A DNA stretch of 64,000 nucleotides from contig VXNP01000149.1 of the NCBI GenBank assembly GCA_009840525.1, positions 1 to 64,000 on the forward strand, read 5' to 3'. Every line of letters begins with the position of its first letter. Position 1 is the first letter of the stretch. A model generated the notes under the pieces. It had not been told where the DNA came from. It made no database searches and worked only from the letters and a program-made list of their open reading frames with translations. The translations under genes and the position numbers were made by a program. Positions 8,951-22,598 of this stretch are shown piece by piece. Source of the stretch: Gammaproteobacteria bacterium (GTDB lineage Bacteria > Gemmatimonadota > Gemmatimonadetes > Longimicrobiales > Gaopeijiaceae).

Positions 8951-10180
8951 CTAGAAGCTCCCTTCGTTCCCGCGCACCCGGTGAAGCGCCAGGATCGTCT
9001 CTCCGAACTCCTCTACCCGAATCGCCACAAAGGTGGAATCGGACACGAACGCAACCGGCATCCCGGGCGCGTCGAACGTGCCCTCGTAGCTTCCGGAAGC
9101 GTCGAAGGCGTCGACGGCGTGGGGAGTGAACCCGTCAAGCGTGCGGGTGACCCAAAGTCGTCCTCCGGGGGCAGCGGTCACGCTCAGGACGGGCGAGATC
9201 CGTTCCTCGTATCCGATTGCGGCTACGATGTCCTCCGCCTCCAGGCCATTCCGGCGCATCAGGTCGCCATACGCCCCGGGACCTTCCTCGATGTTCGTGA
9301 CGGCCATCTCCCGTGTCACCTCAATGGGATCCAGGGGCCGCCTGATACTCAGCTCCAGCGAGCCGCCGACGCTCATGTCGAGACGATAGTACGGCCCGTT
9401 GAGGAAGAAGATGGAGTCTCCCCGGTTCGTCCAGACGTGCATGGGAGCGAACAGCTCTTCGGCCGGAAAGGACCCGCCGCGCATCTCCATCATGGCCATG
9501 TCCGCCGTTGTTTCGTGCAACGTCGTGGTGTTGCCTTCCGCGTGGAGGACCAATTGGCGGCTGGTCGCCATTCCCGCCCCCGTGGCCGTCACGGTCGCGA
9601 GCCAGTCGGTTCCCACCGCGAACTCCGGGCCCTGGAAGTCCAGATCCGGACGCTGCTCCCCCAGGAGCTCCCCTCCGCTCGACCAGCGACTGAGGAGGCG
9701 ACGACCGTTGTCCCACACAACGAGCGGTCCCGAGGGATCCATGGACACCGCCCAGGGATTGCGAAACTCCCCGGGCCCCTCCCCCGACCGTCCCAGGGTG
9801 CCCGCGTACCTTCCTGAGGAGTCGAACACGACGACCCGGTCATTGGGTCGATCCGCGACGTAGATCCGCCCGGTCGCCTCATCGGCCGTGACACCCCAGG
9901 GCACCACCGTGAGCGCGCTGTCGGGAGGTATGAGATCGGCCATCGGCGTGACTTCGACATCCAGCGGCCGGTCGGGCTCCGGATTCTCGACGACGGTCAC
10001 GTCGGCGGAGTCGTAGACGACGGATGTGCCGACGTCACGCTCCCCGGTTGCGCACGAGGCCGTGGCCACCACCGCCAGCGCGACCGCAATCTTCGCTCCT
10101 GCGGCCGAGCGGAAGCGGCTATGCGGCCTGAGAAGAAGGGTGCGCCAACGACCATCGGGACCAAACGAAATGCACTTCAT
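8951..10180 (-). CDS. 6-bladed beta-propeller lipoprotein
   Basis: A 409-residue predicted lipoprotein. After a basic N-region the hydrophobic stretch KIAVALAVVATASC ends in a lipobox cysteine at about residue 43. The rest is built of NHL/TolB-like strands with GEGPGEFRNPWAVSMD near residues 131-146, the motif that marks this propeller family in Gemmatimonadota and Bacteroidota. Specific ligand or function is unknown. It lies 30 bp downstream of actF on the same strand and could be read through from the act operon. A related protein is encoded at 31695-32948. Confidence 0.82.
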   Translation of the reverse strand: MKCISFGPDGRWRTLLLRPHSRFRSAAGAKIAVALAVVATASCATGERDVGTSVVYDSADVTVVENPEPDRPLDVEVTPMADLIPPDSALTVVPWGVTADEATGRIYVADRPNDRVVVFDSSGRYAGTLGRSGEGPGEFRNPWAVSMDPSGPLVVWDNGRRLLSRWSSGGELLGEQRPDLDFQGPEFAVGTDWLATVTATGAGMATSRQLVLHAEGNTTTLHETTADMAMMEMRGGSFPAEELFAPMHVWTNRGDSIFFLNGPYYRLDMSVGGSLELSIRRPLDPIEVTREMAVTNIEEGPGAYGDLMRRNGLEAEDIVAAIGYEERISPVLSVTAAPGGRLWVTRTLDGFTPHAVDAFDASGSYEGTFDAPGMPVAFVSDSTFVAIRVEEFGETILALHRVRGNEGSF

Positions 10181-10210
10181 CGCCTCGAAACACCTCCGGA
10201 GGCGGACCGG

Positions 10211-11509
10211 CTAACGGACGCCCGCTTCCTCCCGGGTCACCTCCAGATCCACCATCTCCAACTGCTCCGGCGGCTGCCAGACCTGCACCACCGGAAACGT
10301 GCTCAGGAACCAGCGAAGGCTCCAGAGCAGCGGCCCCAGGAAGACCAGCGTCACCAGTCCCTCCCAGAGCCCGATGGTCGGCCCCTCGAGCCGCAGCGAA
10401 GGCGCGATCAGCAGGTGGTGCTCCAGCCAGAGCCCCGCCAGGATGACGCATATGAAGCTGCCGAGGATGCCCGGGTTCATCTTGGGCCGGCGCCCGATGA
10501 GTCCCGCGAAGGGGATCACGAAGCACATCAGCACCAGCGCGAGCGCGAACGGTCCCCAGGTCTCGTTGGTCCGGTGTACGACCCACGCTTGTTCCCACGG
10601 CAGCTTGCCGTACCAGATGACGATGTACTGGGCGAAGAAGATGTAGGTCCAGAACACGCAGAAGGCGAAGGTCAGCTTGCCCAGGTCGTGCATCTGCTGG
10701 AGGCCCATCAGCCGATTCAGATCCGCATGGCGGCGCTTCAACAGCACGACGATCAGGGCGGTGGAGGCGATGCCTCCCCAGAAGCCGCCCATGAAATACC
10801 AGGCTCCGAAGATGGTGGAGAACCAGTGGGGCTCGAGCGACATGGCGAAGTCGTAGACCACCATGCTCATCACGGCGGCGTAGACCAGGATGAAGGCGGG
10901 GGCCACGCGGCCCATACGGCGGGCGCTGGCGGTTTCCTCGGCTTCCTGCCCCATCCAGTCCGACGTAAGGCTTGAACGCCAACGCTCCCGGCCCGCATCG
11001 CCGCCGCGCTCGACCAGCCCCATGTCCGGACGCACGGCCTGATACGCCAGGTACAGGCTCAGCCCGATCAGCAGCAGCAGCCCGGCCACGTTGCGCGCGA
11101 CCAGGAAGGGGATGTTCAGGTACGCGGCCTTCGCCTGCACGATGGGATCCGACTCCATCGCCTCGATCCAGGGGAAATACGATTCCCTGAGGCCCAGCAT
11201 GGGAAGGAAGAGGATGAACGCGATCGGCAGGTAGGCGGCGAAGGCGAGGCTCACGCGGCGCACCGACCAGTTCCATTTGGCCTTCACGATGGTGGTCACC
11301 GCGCACAGGAGCATCGCGCCCTCGGCAATGGCGAAGAAGAAGAGCCAGTTGGCCGAGTAGGCCTGCTCGGCGCGCGCGGGATCGGCGGCGCGGAGCACGA
11401 AGAGCGAGATCACGCCGACGAGGAAGAGGGCCCCGCAGAACATCGAGAAGCCCCGGGAGCGCTCCAGATGGCGAACCGGGATGTCGGCCGGGACGTGGAT
11501 GTGGGCCAT
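10211..11509 (-). CDS. actF: Alternative complex III subunit ActF (quinol:cytochrome c oxidoreductase membrane subunit)
   Basis: A 432-residue integral membrane subunit of alternative complex III, the quinol-oxidising complex that replaces bc1. Around ten hydrophobic helices are visible, starting with FSMFCGALFLVGVISLFVL, with ActF-type runs such as GAWYFMGGFWGGIAS and YIFFAQYIVIWYGKLPWE. The final helices end in a soluble tail WQPPEQLEMVDLEVTREE. ActF is distantly related to NrfD/PsrC-like subunits. It is the last act gene, with only 4 bp between it and actE. The family-specific gene order A-B-C-D-E-F makes the assignment firm. Confidence 0.95.
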   Translation of the reverse strand: MAHIHVPADIPVRHLERSRGFSMFCGALFLVGVISLFVLRAADPARAEQAYSANWLFFFAIAEGAMLLCAVTTIVKAKWNWSVRRVSLAFAAYLPIAFILFLPMLGLRESYFPWIEAMESDPIVQAKAAYLNIPFLVARNVAGLLLLIGLSLYLAYQAVRPDMGLVERGGDAGRERWRSSLTSDWMGQEAEETASARRMGRVAPAFILVYAAVMSMVVYDFAMSLEPHWFSTIFGAWYFMGGFWGGIASTALIVVLLKRRHADLNRLMGLQQMHDLGKLTFAFCVFWTYIFFAQYIVIWYGKLPWEQAWVVHRTNETWGPFALALVLMCFVIPFAGLIGRRPKMNPGILGSFICVILAGLWLEHHLLIAPSLRLEGPTIGLWEGLVTLVFLGPLLWSLRWFLSTFPVVQVWQPPEQLEMVDLEVTREEAGVR

Positions 11510-11513
11510 GCCG

Positions 11514-12149
11514 CTACTCCCCCGGGGGCGCGTTGCCCGCCTGCGCCTGCAGCTGGCGAATGTGATTGACGATGTGCCAGCGGTCGTAGTGCGGAATCTG
11601 GTGTCCGTAGGCGGGCATCAGTCCCCGCCCGACGCGAATGACGCCGTACATGTAGCCATCGGGACGGATCGCGGTGGCCGCGCTCGACAGGTTGAACAGG
11701 GGGACCATGGGATGCAGCGGGGCGAGGGCGGCGTTCGCGCCCACCCCGTCCGCGCTGTGGCACGGAACGCAGAAGCGATTGTAGAGCCGCTCGCCGCGCG
11801 CCAGCGACTCGGCGGTGGCTTCGACCGGGTTGACCATCTCCATGACCACAGGAGCTTCGCCCGCCACCTCTGCCATCGTGAAGAACGGCGGCATCTCGGC
11901 CGACGGGTCCGGCTGCCCGAGGGAGATCTGGTCCGGGCCGGCGGAGAAGTTGCCGGCCGAGAAAGGCACCGAGCCCTCCGGCGGCAGCAGCGTGTTCTCG
12001 TAGGGGTCGAACGAGCGCTGGTCGCGCATGCTGCGCCCGAAGATCTGCACCATGAGGTCGTCGAAGGGCGAGCACGCGCTCACGAGCCCGGCCAGCAGCG
12101 CGGCCGCGACGAAGCGGACGGGGGTGCGCAAACGAGGTCGGTCAGCCAT
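11514..12149 (-). CDS. actE: Alternative complex III subunit ActE, mono-heme cytochrome c lipoprotein
   Basis: A 211-residue exported cytochrome c of alternative complex III. The signal peptide ends in a lipobox, LLAGLVSAC (cysteine about residue 26). One heme site is seen, CVPCHSADG (about residues 137-145), and a late methionine in GLMPAYG is a plausible sixth ligand. Loop text such as MRDQRSFDPYE and NPVEATAESLARGERLYNRF is typical of ActE. It overlaps actD by 8 bp and is 4 bp from actF. Its job is to take electrons from ActA/ActB-side hemes and pass them to a soluble carrier or directly to an oxidase. Confidence 0.94.
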   Translation of the reverse strand: MADRPRLRTPVRFVAAALLAGLVSACSPFDDLMVQIFGRSMRDQRSFDPYENTLLPPEGSVPFSAGNFSAGPDQISLGQPDPSAEMPPFFTMAEVAGEAPVVMEMVNPVEATAESLARGERLYNRFCVPCHSADGVGANAALAPLHPMVPLFNLSSAATAIRPDGYMYGVIRVGRGLMPAYGHQIPHYDRWHIVNHIRQLQAQAGNAPPGE

Positions 12150-12662
12150 GAGACGGGGCGGGTTCTTCCGTGAGTTCGGCCGGACCGCTGCCGCTGAGGA
12201 TCCGGCGGGCTTCCTCGATGCGGTCGGCGGGCGCGCTCACGTGGATTCCGAAGCGTCCGCCGCTGAAGCCGGGATCGTAGACCACGGGCGGGCGCAGCCG
12301 GGGGAGCTTCGCGTTGATGAAGACGCCGATGACCGTGGCCAGCGCGCCGAACAGCACCGCCAGCTCGAACGCGATGATGAAGTACGCCGGGATCGACACG
12401 ATGGGCTTGCCGCCCGTCACCAGCGGCCAGTCCATCGACGTCCACGTGGTGAACGCAAACCCGGTCGCGGCACCGGTCAGCCCTCCCACCAGCGCGAACA
12501 CGCGCACGGGACTCTGATCGTACCCCAGCGCTTCCTCCAGATGATGCTCGGGAAGCGGGGAATAGGCGGTGATCTTGCTGAATCCCGACTTGCGCAGCGC
12601 CTTGACGGCGTCCACCGCTCCGTCGAGGTAGTCGAAGGAGGCCAGCAGGCCGGCTTGCGCGC

Positions 12663-12666
<4 letters not shown>
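12142..12666 (-). CDS. actD: Alternative complex III subunit ActD (DUF3341 family)
   Basis: A 174-residue DUF3341 protein. The N-terminal soluble ferredoxin-like domain begins GLLASFDYLDGAVDAVKAL, followed by two membrane helices (VFALVGGLTGAATGFAF and IAFELAVLFGALATVIGVF) and a C-terminal soluble segment with GRFGIHVSA. It binds no cofactor in known complexes and acts in assembly and stability. The ATG at 12666 overlaps the actC stop by 4 bp, consistent with translational coupling. Confidence 0.94.
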
Positions 12667-14039
<1,373 letters not shown>

Positions 14040-14091
14040 CCTTCTCCTGGGCGCGTGTTCGCCGGCCAGCGGGCCGGAGGGCGCCCTGCTT

Positions 14092-17100
<3,009 letters not shown>

Positions 17101-17188
17101 GTGTTCTCGCTTCTCACTCGTTTCCCGCTTGTCGTCATGGGCTTCGCGTTCTCGCTTCCGGCGGTGGCTGCTCATGACTCCCGCCCGT

Positions 17189-17761
17189 TCAGTAGTGACA
17201 GACCGCGCAGTCGCGCGAGACGTCCCGCTCCACGTGGCACTGCACGCACCATCCCATGGAGAGCGGCTGGTTCACCGCCTCGATGACGGCCATTTCCTGC
17301 ACCGGGCCGTGGCACTCCTGACACTGGACCAGGGGTTCGCCGGACTCGTCGGGCGCGACGTGGCGCATGTGCGGGAAGCGCACGTGGTCAGAGACCTTGT
17401 AGATGCGGACCCACGGAATCGCTTCCTGGCGCTGGGCATAGTCGCGCACCTTGGCCACTTCCTCCGGATTGTTGCGGCCCTGGACCACCAGGTGGCAACC
17501 CTGGCAGGTGGCAACCGGGGGGATGCCCGCGTCGACCGAACGCTCCGCGGAAAAGTGGCAATACTGACAGTCCATGCCGAACTCGCCGGCGTGAATGTCG
17601 TGAGGGAATGCGATGGGCTGCGCCCGCGGATCCGGTTCCACAGCCGCCGTCTCGGCGGCGGCATCGGGGCTCTCCTGGGGGGTATCGCCCTCTTGAACGA
17701 AGGCGAGTGCGCCGAGCGTCGCGACGATTCCGGCCAGAGCGGCAGTCCGCTGTCCCTTCAT
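17189..17761 (-). CDS. actA: Alternative complex III subunit ActA, pentaheme cytochrome c
   Basis: A 190-residue multiheme cytochrome and the first gene of the act operon. Five CxxCH sites are visible: CQYCH, CQGCH, CQECH, CVQCH and CAVCH, the last at the C-terminus. The N-terminus is a single hydrophobic helix (TAALAGIVATLGALAFV) that anchors or exports the protein. The segment IPWVRIYKVSDHVRFPHMRH is a class III cytochrome-like ActA signature. I used the ATG at 17761, just before the hydrophobic helix. A longer frame reaching 17953 would add low-quality sequence and would run over the predicted promoter. Confidence 0.95.
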   Translation of the reverse strand: MKGQRTAALAGIVATLGALAFVQEGDTPQESPDAAAETAAVEPDPRAQPIAFPHDIHAGEFGMDCQYCHFSAERSVDAGIPPVATCQGCHLVVQGRNNPEEVAKVRDYAQRQEAIPWVRIYKVSDHVRFPHMRHVAPDESGEPLVQCQECHGPVQEMAVIEAVNQPLSMGWCVQCHVERDVSRDCAVCHY

Positions 17762-18116
17762 GAAGCGCGCGGTTCCTTGGCGTGTGGAGGTTCGAAGGAA
17801 TGGTTCGCGCCGTTCGCATCCGGCGGCGACGGAGACACGCGGCCCATGTGGTTCGGGCCGCAAGTTAGGGGCACCGGTGGCGAGCGTCAACGGAACGGGT
17901 CGGAGTGGATCGGTTGGAACCCGGAGACCCCAGTTCGCGAAAAGAACAGTCACGGAACGGATGCACGAACCCCCGGCCGAGGAGGATGCTGCAGGATGAC
18001 CGTGTCACCATGGCGGAGCACACGACCAGGCAGGTGCGGGAGAGCGCCAGCAGTACCCGAGTTGCGCGGATCGCGGCGCTGGATTTCCAAGGCTGCGGAT
18101 GATAACGTAAGCCACC
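17762..18116. other. Divergent intergenic region between actA and a small hypothetical gene
   Basis: About 355 bp without a convincing gene. It contains the act promoter (17862-17890). The stretch from 17900 to 18100 shows an open frame with no family signal and mixed codon third positions, so I regard it as noncoding. An AT-rich GATGATAAC at 18096-18106 lies just before the plus-strand ATG at 18117 and may be part of that gene's promoter. Confidence 0.6.
17862..17890 (-). promoter_or_regulatory. Sigma70-type promoter of the actABCDEF operon
   Basis: On the minus strand TTGACG (17890-17885) is separated by 17 bp from TAACTT (17867-17862). Spacing is ideal and the -35 matches five of six consensus positions. 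The start of transcription would be near 17855, giving a leader of about 95 bases before the actA ATG. Confidence 0.7.
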
Positions 18117-18410
18117 ATGATCGACCCTGCGGTACCCTCCGACCTGAGGCCCATGCCGGGCCAGCACCTCGCCACCATCACGTACCAGAATCGAATCTGG
18201 GACGTCTATCTGGAATTCGAGACCAAGCGCTCCGCGAGCGGGGAGCCGTGCCGGGCGAAGCTCGTCTATTCTCCGGCCGATGGCGAGTCCGGCGACGCCG
18301 CGCAGACCGCCGCCATTTTTGTCGAGGAATCGTACGAGCTCGCGGTGGAAAAGGCGCAGAGCTTCAGGCGCCATCAACTGGAAGCGCTGCTCCGGTCCAT
18401 TCTTCCCTGA
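18117..18410 (+). CDS. Small hypothetical protein
   Basis: A 97-residue soluble protein without a signal peptide. I do not recognise a family. Central text reads ITYQNRIWDVYLEFETK, then a region rich in small residues, and the C-terminus is a charged helix ending RRHQLEALLRSIL. Codon third positions are GC-rich like those of neighbouring genes. It ends six bases before the proposed start of the GWxTD gene and is probably co-transcribed with it. Confidence 0.65.
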   Translation: MIDPAVPSDLRPMPGQHLATITYQNRIWDVYLEFETKRSASGEPCRAKLVYSPADGESGDAAQTAAIFVEESYELAVEKAQSFRRHQLEALLRSILP

Positions 18411-18415
18411 CAGCT

Positions 18416-20722
18416 TTGAGCCGGTCGCTTCGGGGGCCCCGCGGAATCCTGGCGTGGCTGACGTGGGTGGTGGTAGTGCCCGTACCCGCCTCTGCTTCCG
18501 CGAATCCCGTCCTGCCCGCGGCACCTGCGCTTCAGGAGGCGTCTGCACAGGCAACTCCGGTACCGCTCGCCGTGGCCCGGGCCACGAGCCTGCTCGAAGC
18601 CGGCGACACGACCGCCGCGCTCGGGCTGCTGCGCACCGCTCGCGAGGAAGACGACCGCGATCCCCACATCGCCTTCGCCCTGGGCACGCTGCTGGCCCGC
18701 ACCGCGCCCCTGGGAGAGACCGACTTCAGGCAGCGGATGGAGGCGGAAGCGCTGCTGGAGGAGGCGTACGAGGGACTCCACGAGGACGCAGGCGTGCTTC
18801 TGGAGATGGCGCTGCTCAAGCGGCGCCAGTTCATGCGCGTGGACTCTCGCAGGATTCTGGAGCGCACGGTCGCGTCCGAAGACGGCCGCGTCGTGGAACC
18901 ACGGGTCCTGGCCCAGTCGCACTTTGTGCTGGCGCGCATCCTCACCGAGGAAATGGAGGACTTCGAGCATCTGGTCTTCCTGCCCGCCGGATGGCGGCGG
19001 GACGGGTCGCCGGGGACGGACGAGTATGCGGGATCGACGCGCTGTCCCGCCGGGGTCCAGGCCTTCTGCCTCAACTACACGGAACCAGGCACCTTCAACG
19101 GTCAGCTGGCCCGCGCGGGGCGCGCCAGCGACCGGGACGTGGACTACCCGCCGCGCATCGAAGCCCACTACCGGGCTGCTCTGTCGTACGTGCCGGACCA
19201 CCCGCAGGCCGCCCGCGGACTGCTCGCGCTGCTCCATCGCCAGGGCCGTTTGGAGGACATGGCGACCGAGGCACAGCGCCTCGCCGAGGTGAACCCCGAC
19301 GACCCCTACGCGCACATCTTCCTCGGGCTGGCGTTCTACGAGTCGCTGGACTGGACCGCCGCCCGCAGTGCCTTCGACACCGGCCTCGCCCTCATGCCTC
19401 CGGCCGAGCGAGCCCCCTACGACAACGTTTCCTACCTCCTGAACGAGGAGGACGCGGCCGAGTATCAGCGGCTCGAGCCGGGCAACGCACGGGAATACGA
19501 GCGCATCCTGTGGGCCAAGTCCGATCCGCTCTTCCTGATTCCGGAAAACGAGCGGGCGATGGAGCACATCGCGCGCGTCACCCACGCGGAGTTGGCCTTC
19601 GGAGATCCCGAGCGGCGTCTGCCGGGCTGGAGCAGCGACCGGGGCCAGGTTCTCATACGCTACGGCCTCCCCGCGAACATCTGGATGCTGCGGCAGGACG
19701 GGGGCGGCACCGGGCTCGGAGGCGCGGCTCAGCGAGCCGGTGCCAGCACCACCGGGCGGTGGATCTTCTGGAACTACCGGCTGGAGGTGCCCAGCTTCGT
19801 GTTCCACCGGGAGCTGGGGTACAGCCGGGTCGGCTTCGACTTCGACGCCAACACGGGACAGTACCTGCGCCAGGTCAGCGAGACCGAGGCCACCACCACC
19901 TTCGAGAGCCGTGCCGTCAACCGCTGGACGGAGATCCCAGCGCAGATCGCCCGCTTCCGGGGTGCCGCTCCCGGGCAGGTGGAGGTGCTGGCCTTCCTGC
20001 GCGCCGATCCGGACTCCTTCGATCTGTTCGAGGGCGACTCCGTGCGCGTCGGCATGTTCCTGTTCAACCGGAGCTACGAGGACTCGGCCAGCGTGGCGCA
20101 CGCGGTGAAGGCCGAAGACACGGGCAACGTTCTGTTCACCTTCGAGTTGCCTCGCGGAACCTTCGAATACTCGCTCGAGGGGCTGGCGGCGGAATCCCGC
20201 GTGGCCGCGCGCAACCGGGGGACGATCACCGCCATTCCGGCACGGCGCGTGGGCCTGTCCACCTCCGACCTGGTCCTCGCCGGCGGGGTGATTCCGCGTG
20301 TCGAGCAGCCCGGCGGATGGCGCGACTTCGCCATCGGCGCCTCGCGCGACCTGGTGTTCGAAGCGGACGACGACATCCATGTCTACATGGAGATCTACGG
20401 GCTGACCACCGACTTCACGGGCTCGTCGGAGTACACCGTGGAGGTGACGCTGCAGGATGCTGAGCGGCGTAGCGTGGGCGCGCGCCTCCTGCGCTCGCTG
20501 GGCAACCTGATAGGCGGCGCGGAAGGCGACCTGGCCGTCCGCTTCGTGCGCAACGTCGAGCCCGTCGACGGAGTCGTGCCCGAGTACTTCTCCGTCTCGG
20601 CCGATGAAGCCGGTGAGGGGGCGCACCGCCTCATCATCGCCATCACCGACCGGACCACCGGCGCCTCCGTGAGCGTGGAGCGCGAGCTCACCATCCGCAG
20701 GCCGGACGACGACCCCCGATAA
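18416..20722 (+). CDS. Exported TPR protein with a GWxTD domain
   Basis: A protein of about 768 residues. From a TTG at 18416 it has a clear signal peptide, with a hydrophobic run ILAWLTWVVVVPVPASASA. TPR-like helices follow (for example DPHIAFALGTLLARTAPLG and DDPYAHIFLGLAFYESLDW). The GWxTD domain comes next: a WAKSDPLFLIPENER segment, then GWSSDRGQVLIRYGLPANIW, where the eponymous motif reads GWSSD. The C-terminal half is beta-rich. GWxTD proteins are common in Gemmatimonadota and Acidobacteriota and their role is not established. No better start codon precedes the signal peptide, because the upstream frame runs into the previous gene. Confidence 0.8.
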   Translation: MSRSLRGPRGILAWLTWVVVVPVPASASANPVLPAAPALQEASAQATPVPLAVARATSLLEAGDTTAALGLLRTAREEDDRDPHIAFALGTLLARTAPLGETDFRQRMEAEALLEEAYEGLHEDAGVLLEMALLKRRQFMRVDSRRILERTVASEDGRVVEPRVLAQSHFVLARILTEEMEDFEHLVFLPAGWRRDGSPGTDEYAGSTRCPAGVQAFCLNYTEPGTFNGQLARAGRASDRDVDYPPRIEAHYRAALSYVPDHPQAARGLLALLHRQGRLEDMATEAQRLAEVNPDDPYAHIFLGLAFYESLDWTAARSAFDTGLALMPPAERAPYDNVSYLLNEEDAAEYQRLEPGNAREYERILWAKSDPLFLIPENERAMEHIARVTHAELAFGDPERRLPGWSSDRGQVLIRYGLPANIWMLRQDGGGTGLGGAAQRAGASTTGRWIFWNYRLEVPSFVFHRELGYSRVGFDFDANTGQYLRQVSETEATTTFESRAVNRWTEIPAQIARFRGAAPGQVEVLAFLRADPDSFDLFEGDSVRVGMFLFNRSYEDSASVAHAVKAEDTGNVLFTFELPRGTFEYSLEGLAAESRVAARNRGTITAIPARRVGLSTSDLVLAGGVIPRVEQPGGWRDFAIGASRDLVFEADDDIHVYMEIYGLTTDFTGSSEYTVEVTLQDAERRSVGARLLRSLGNLIGGAEGDLAVRFVRNVEPVDGVVPEYFSVSADEAGEGAHRLIIAITDRTTGASVSVERELTIRRPDDDPR

Positions 20723-20925
20723 GGCGCCCCTTCAGGGTTGCCGCACCCATCTCCCGGCTTCAGGCAGGGGGGCCCTGTGCAAAGGTCTTGCGTTCTCTCT
20801 AAATTGGAAGATGGGCTTGCGCCAACGTTCCGGCCCGGGACGGCCGCCCTTCGGGCCCTGCTCCGCCAGGCCACACCCGGGAAACCACTTCCGGTCTTGA
20901 TTCGATTCCAACCACAGGGAAAGCC

Positions 20926-21114
20926 ATGGCCATCTATCGCTCGCTGTATTACGGCGACGTTGTCGTGGGAGTTGGGGGCAGGATCACCATCCCCCAGGAG
21001 ATGCGCGACGAACTCGGCATCGTGGAGGGGGACATGCTGCGGGTGAGGGTGGAGGCTTCGAACGGGTCGCGTCAGCTGGTTGTCTGGCGCTCGGAGGACC
21101 AGCCGGAAGATTAG
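20926..21114 (+). CDS. AbrB/MazE/SpoVT-type DNA-binding protein
   Basis: A 62-residue swapped-hairpin transcription-factor fold. The core VGVGGRITIPQEMRDELGIVEGDMLRV is split here as VGGRITIPQEMRDELGI (about residues 16-32) plus EGDMLRVRV, typical of the family. There is no toxin gene beside it, so an antitoxin role is not supported and a stand-alone regulator is more likely. The ATG is preceded by AGGGAAAGCC. The gene converges on the luxC-like gene, and the two tails overlap by 4 bp. The upstream 200 bp hold an AT-rich TCTCTAAATTGG that may be its promoter. Confidence 0.82.
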   Translation: MAIYRSLYYGDVVVGVGGRITIPQEMRDELGIVEGDMLRVRVEASNGSRQLVVWRSEDQPED

Positions 21115-22598
21115 CCCGGGGCGCGGGGCTCCTGCTCCACTTCCCAGTCCACCCAGCGGACGAGTGCCCGCAGGGGATCGCCGCCGTCGTGGTGCCACCA
21201 GGCGGGCGGCCATCCCATCCGCCGCAGCGGGGCCACCCGGGTAACGCCCGCCGCTCCGAGCTGTTCGACCAGCGAGGCGGCGCGCGCTCCGGCCCCGCAC
21301 AGCCCGGCAGTCTGCAGAAACGGGCGCAGTCCCGCGAGCAGCCCCGCGACCCGCTCCAGGTCGGGGACGGGCTTTACCCAGGCGAAACGGCCCAGGCAGG
21401 ACGGCGAGAAGGCCGGGTCGGGGTCGTAGGCCACCGTCCACTCCGCGCCTGCCGGACGGAAGACGCGCGCACCCTCGCCGGCCGCCTGCTTCAGCTCCCA
21501 GGTGCCGCGTAGCTGCTGCATCCGGGATGCGACCTCCGGAGGAGTGGGCCCGGCGGGGAGATCCTGCTCGAGCGCGGCCATGGCGGCGGCCAGGCGGGCG
21601 GCCCACTCGGCGGGGGTGAGCGCGCCACCTTCCTCCACCCAGAAGAGGTGGGGGGAGACGCAGCCCCGCTGGTCGAATGTGGCTACGGTGCGCGCGGCGT
21701 CCAGCGCGGCTCGGTCCGCCCGCCCCGTGGCGAGCGCGTCCCGGCCGACCAGGGCGACCCCGACCCGGTGGGAGTACGCCACCAGGGGAGTGGTGGCGGG
21801 GAGACGGGCACGCACGGCCGCCACAGTGTCGGCGCCGCCGTACACCACCACCAGGCCGGCGCGGGAGAGCACTTCCGCCTCCATCGTGTCGGCGCCGCCC
21901 GGCCAGTAGAGCACGGCCAGGCTGGCCGCCAGCCCCGGGTCGCAGTCGGCCAGGGCGCGGGCGTAGAGCACAGGCAGCACGGCGTCGTGGAGGCCGGGCT
22001 TGAGGAGCACGGGCGAGCGCGCCAGGAGCGCCCGCGCTACCCCTCCGACCGACACGCCGGCCACGTTGCCCGCGCCCACCTGCACGATCAGGCGGTGGCC
22101 GAACGCCCGCACCCGCGACCCGCCGGGCCCCGGCCGGAAGCCGTCCAGCACCGCCGTGTCGGGGAACTGGGAGCGCACCAGCCGCGCCAGGCGGTCGGCG
22201 GTCCAGTCGCGCGCCATCCCGTCCAGGACCTCCCGGGCCATGGCGGTGGAGAGCCCGGCGGCGGCGGGCAGCACGTCGAGCGCCTCCTTGCGGATCGGGT
22301 CGGCGGGGTCCAGAAAGCGCGCCCCGGCGCGGCCCAGCGACGCCACCAGCGAGTCGGTGCGGCGCTCGTGCAGGCGGGCGCCCGCTTCGACCAGGTGGTC
22401 GCACAGGCGGCGTGCGAACGCGGGGTCGGGGGTGGGGAAGCGGAGCCGCAGGTGGTCGCTCACGGAGGCGGTGGAGAAGGCGGTCGGCGCCGTGCCCGGG
22501 TGCTCCGCTCCGCGCGCGTGCGGCGGGGGTTTCGTTGCCGCGGGAGATGCCCGCCCCGGCACCCCGGGAGGCAGCCACCAGGCCGGGAACGTCCTCAT
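21111..22598 (-). CDS. LuxC-like acyl-CoA/acyl-protein reductase (aldehyde-forming)
   Basis: A 495-residue member of the LuxC branch of the aldehyde dehydrogenase superfamily, which reduces a fatty acyl thioester with NADPH to fatty aldehyde. Visible elements are a GAGNVAGVSVGG-type nucleotide segment, RSPVLLKPG, and FDQRGCVSPHLFW, where the Cys (about residue 309) is the likely acyl-accepting nucleophile. The first 30 residues are low complexity. The ATG at 22598 overlaps the stop of the LuxE-like gene by 4 bp. No luciferase luxAB genes are present, so the pair should serve lipid or wax metabolism or acyl-group recycling rather than light emission. Confidence 0.8.
   Translation of the reverse strand: MRTFPAWWLPPGVPGRASPAATKPPPHARGAEHPGTAPTAFSTASVSDHLRLRFPTPDPAFARRLCDHLVEAGARLHERRTDSLVASLGRAGARFLDPADPIRKEALDVLPAAAGLSTAMAREVLDGMARDWTADRLARLVRSQFPDTAVLDGFRPGPGGSRVRAFGHRLIVQVGAGNVAGVSVGGVARALLARSPVLLKPGLHDAVLPVLYARALADCDPGLAASLAVLYWPGGADTMEAEVLSRAGLVVVYGGADTVAAVRARLPATTPLVAYSHRVGVALVGRDALATGRADRAALDAARTVATFDQRGCVSPHLFWVEEGGALTPAEWAARLAAAMAALEQDLPAGPTPPEVASRMQQLRGTWELKQAAGEGARVFRPAGAEWTVAYDPDPAFSPSCLGRFAWVKPVPDLERVAGLLAGLRPFLQTAGLCGAGARAASLVEQLGAAGVTRVAPLRRMGWPPAWWHHDGGDPLRALVRWVDWEVEQEPRAPG

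Noticed and set aside
18374-20626. 750-codon minus-strand frame opposite the GWxTD gene
   Set aside because: Antisense shadow with no domain signal.
20926-21114. Antitoxin of a toxin-antitoxin pair
   Set aside because: No toxin-sized gene is adjacent. The next gene converges and is LuxC-like.
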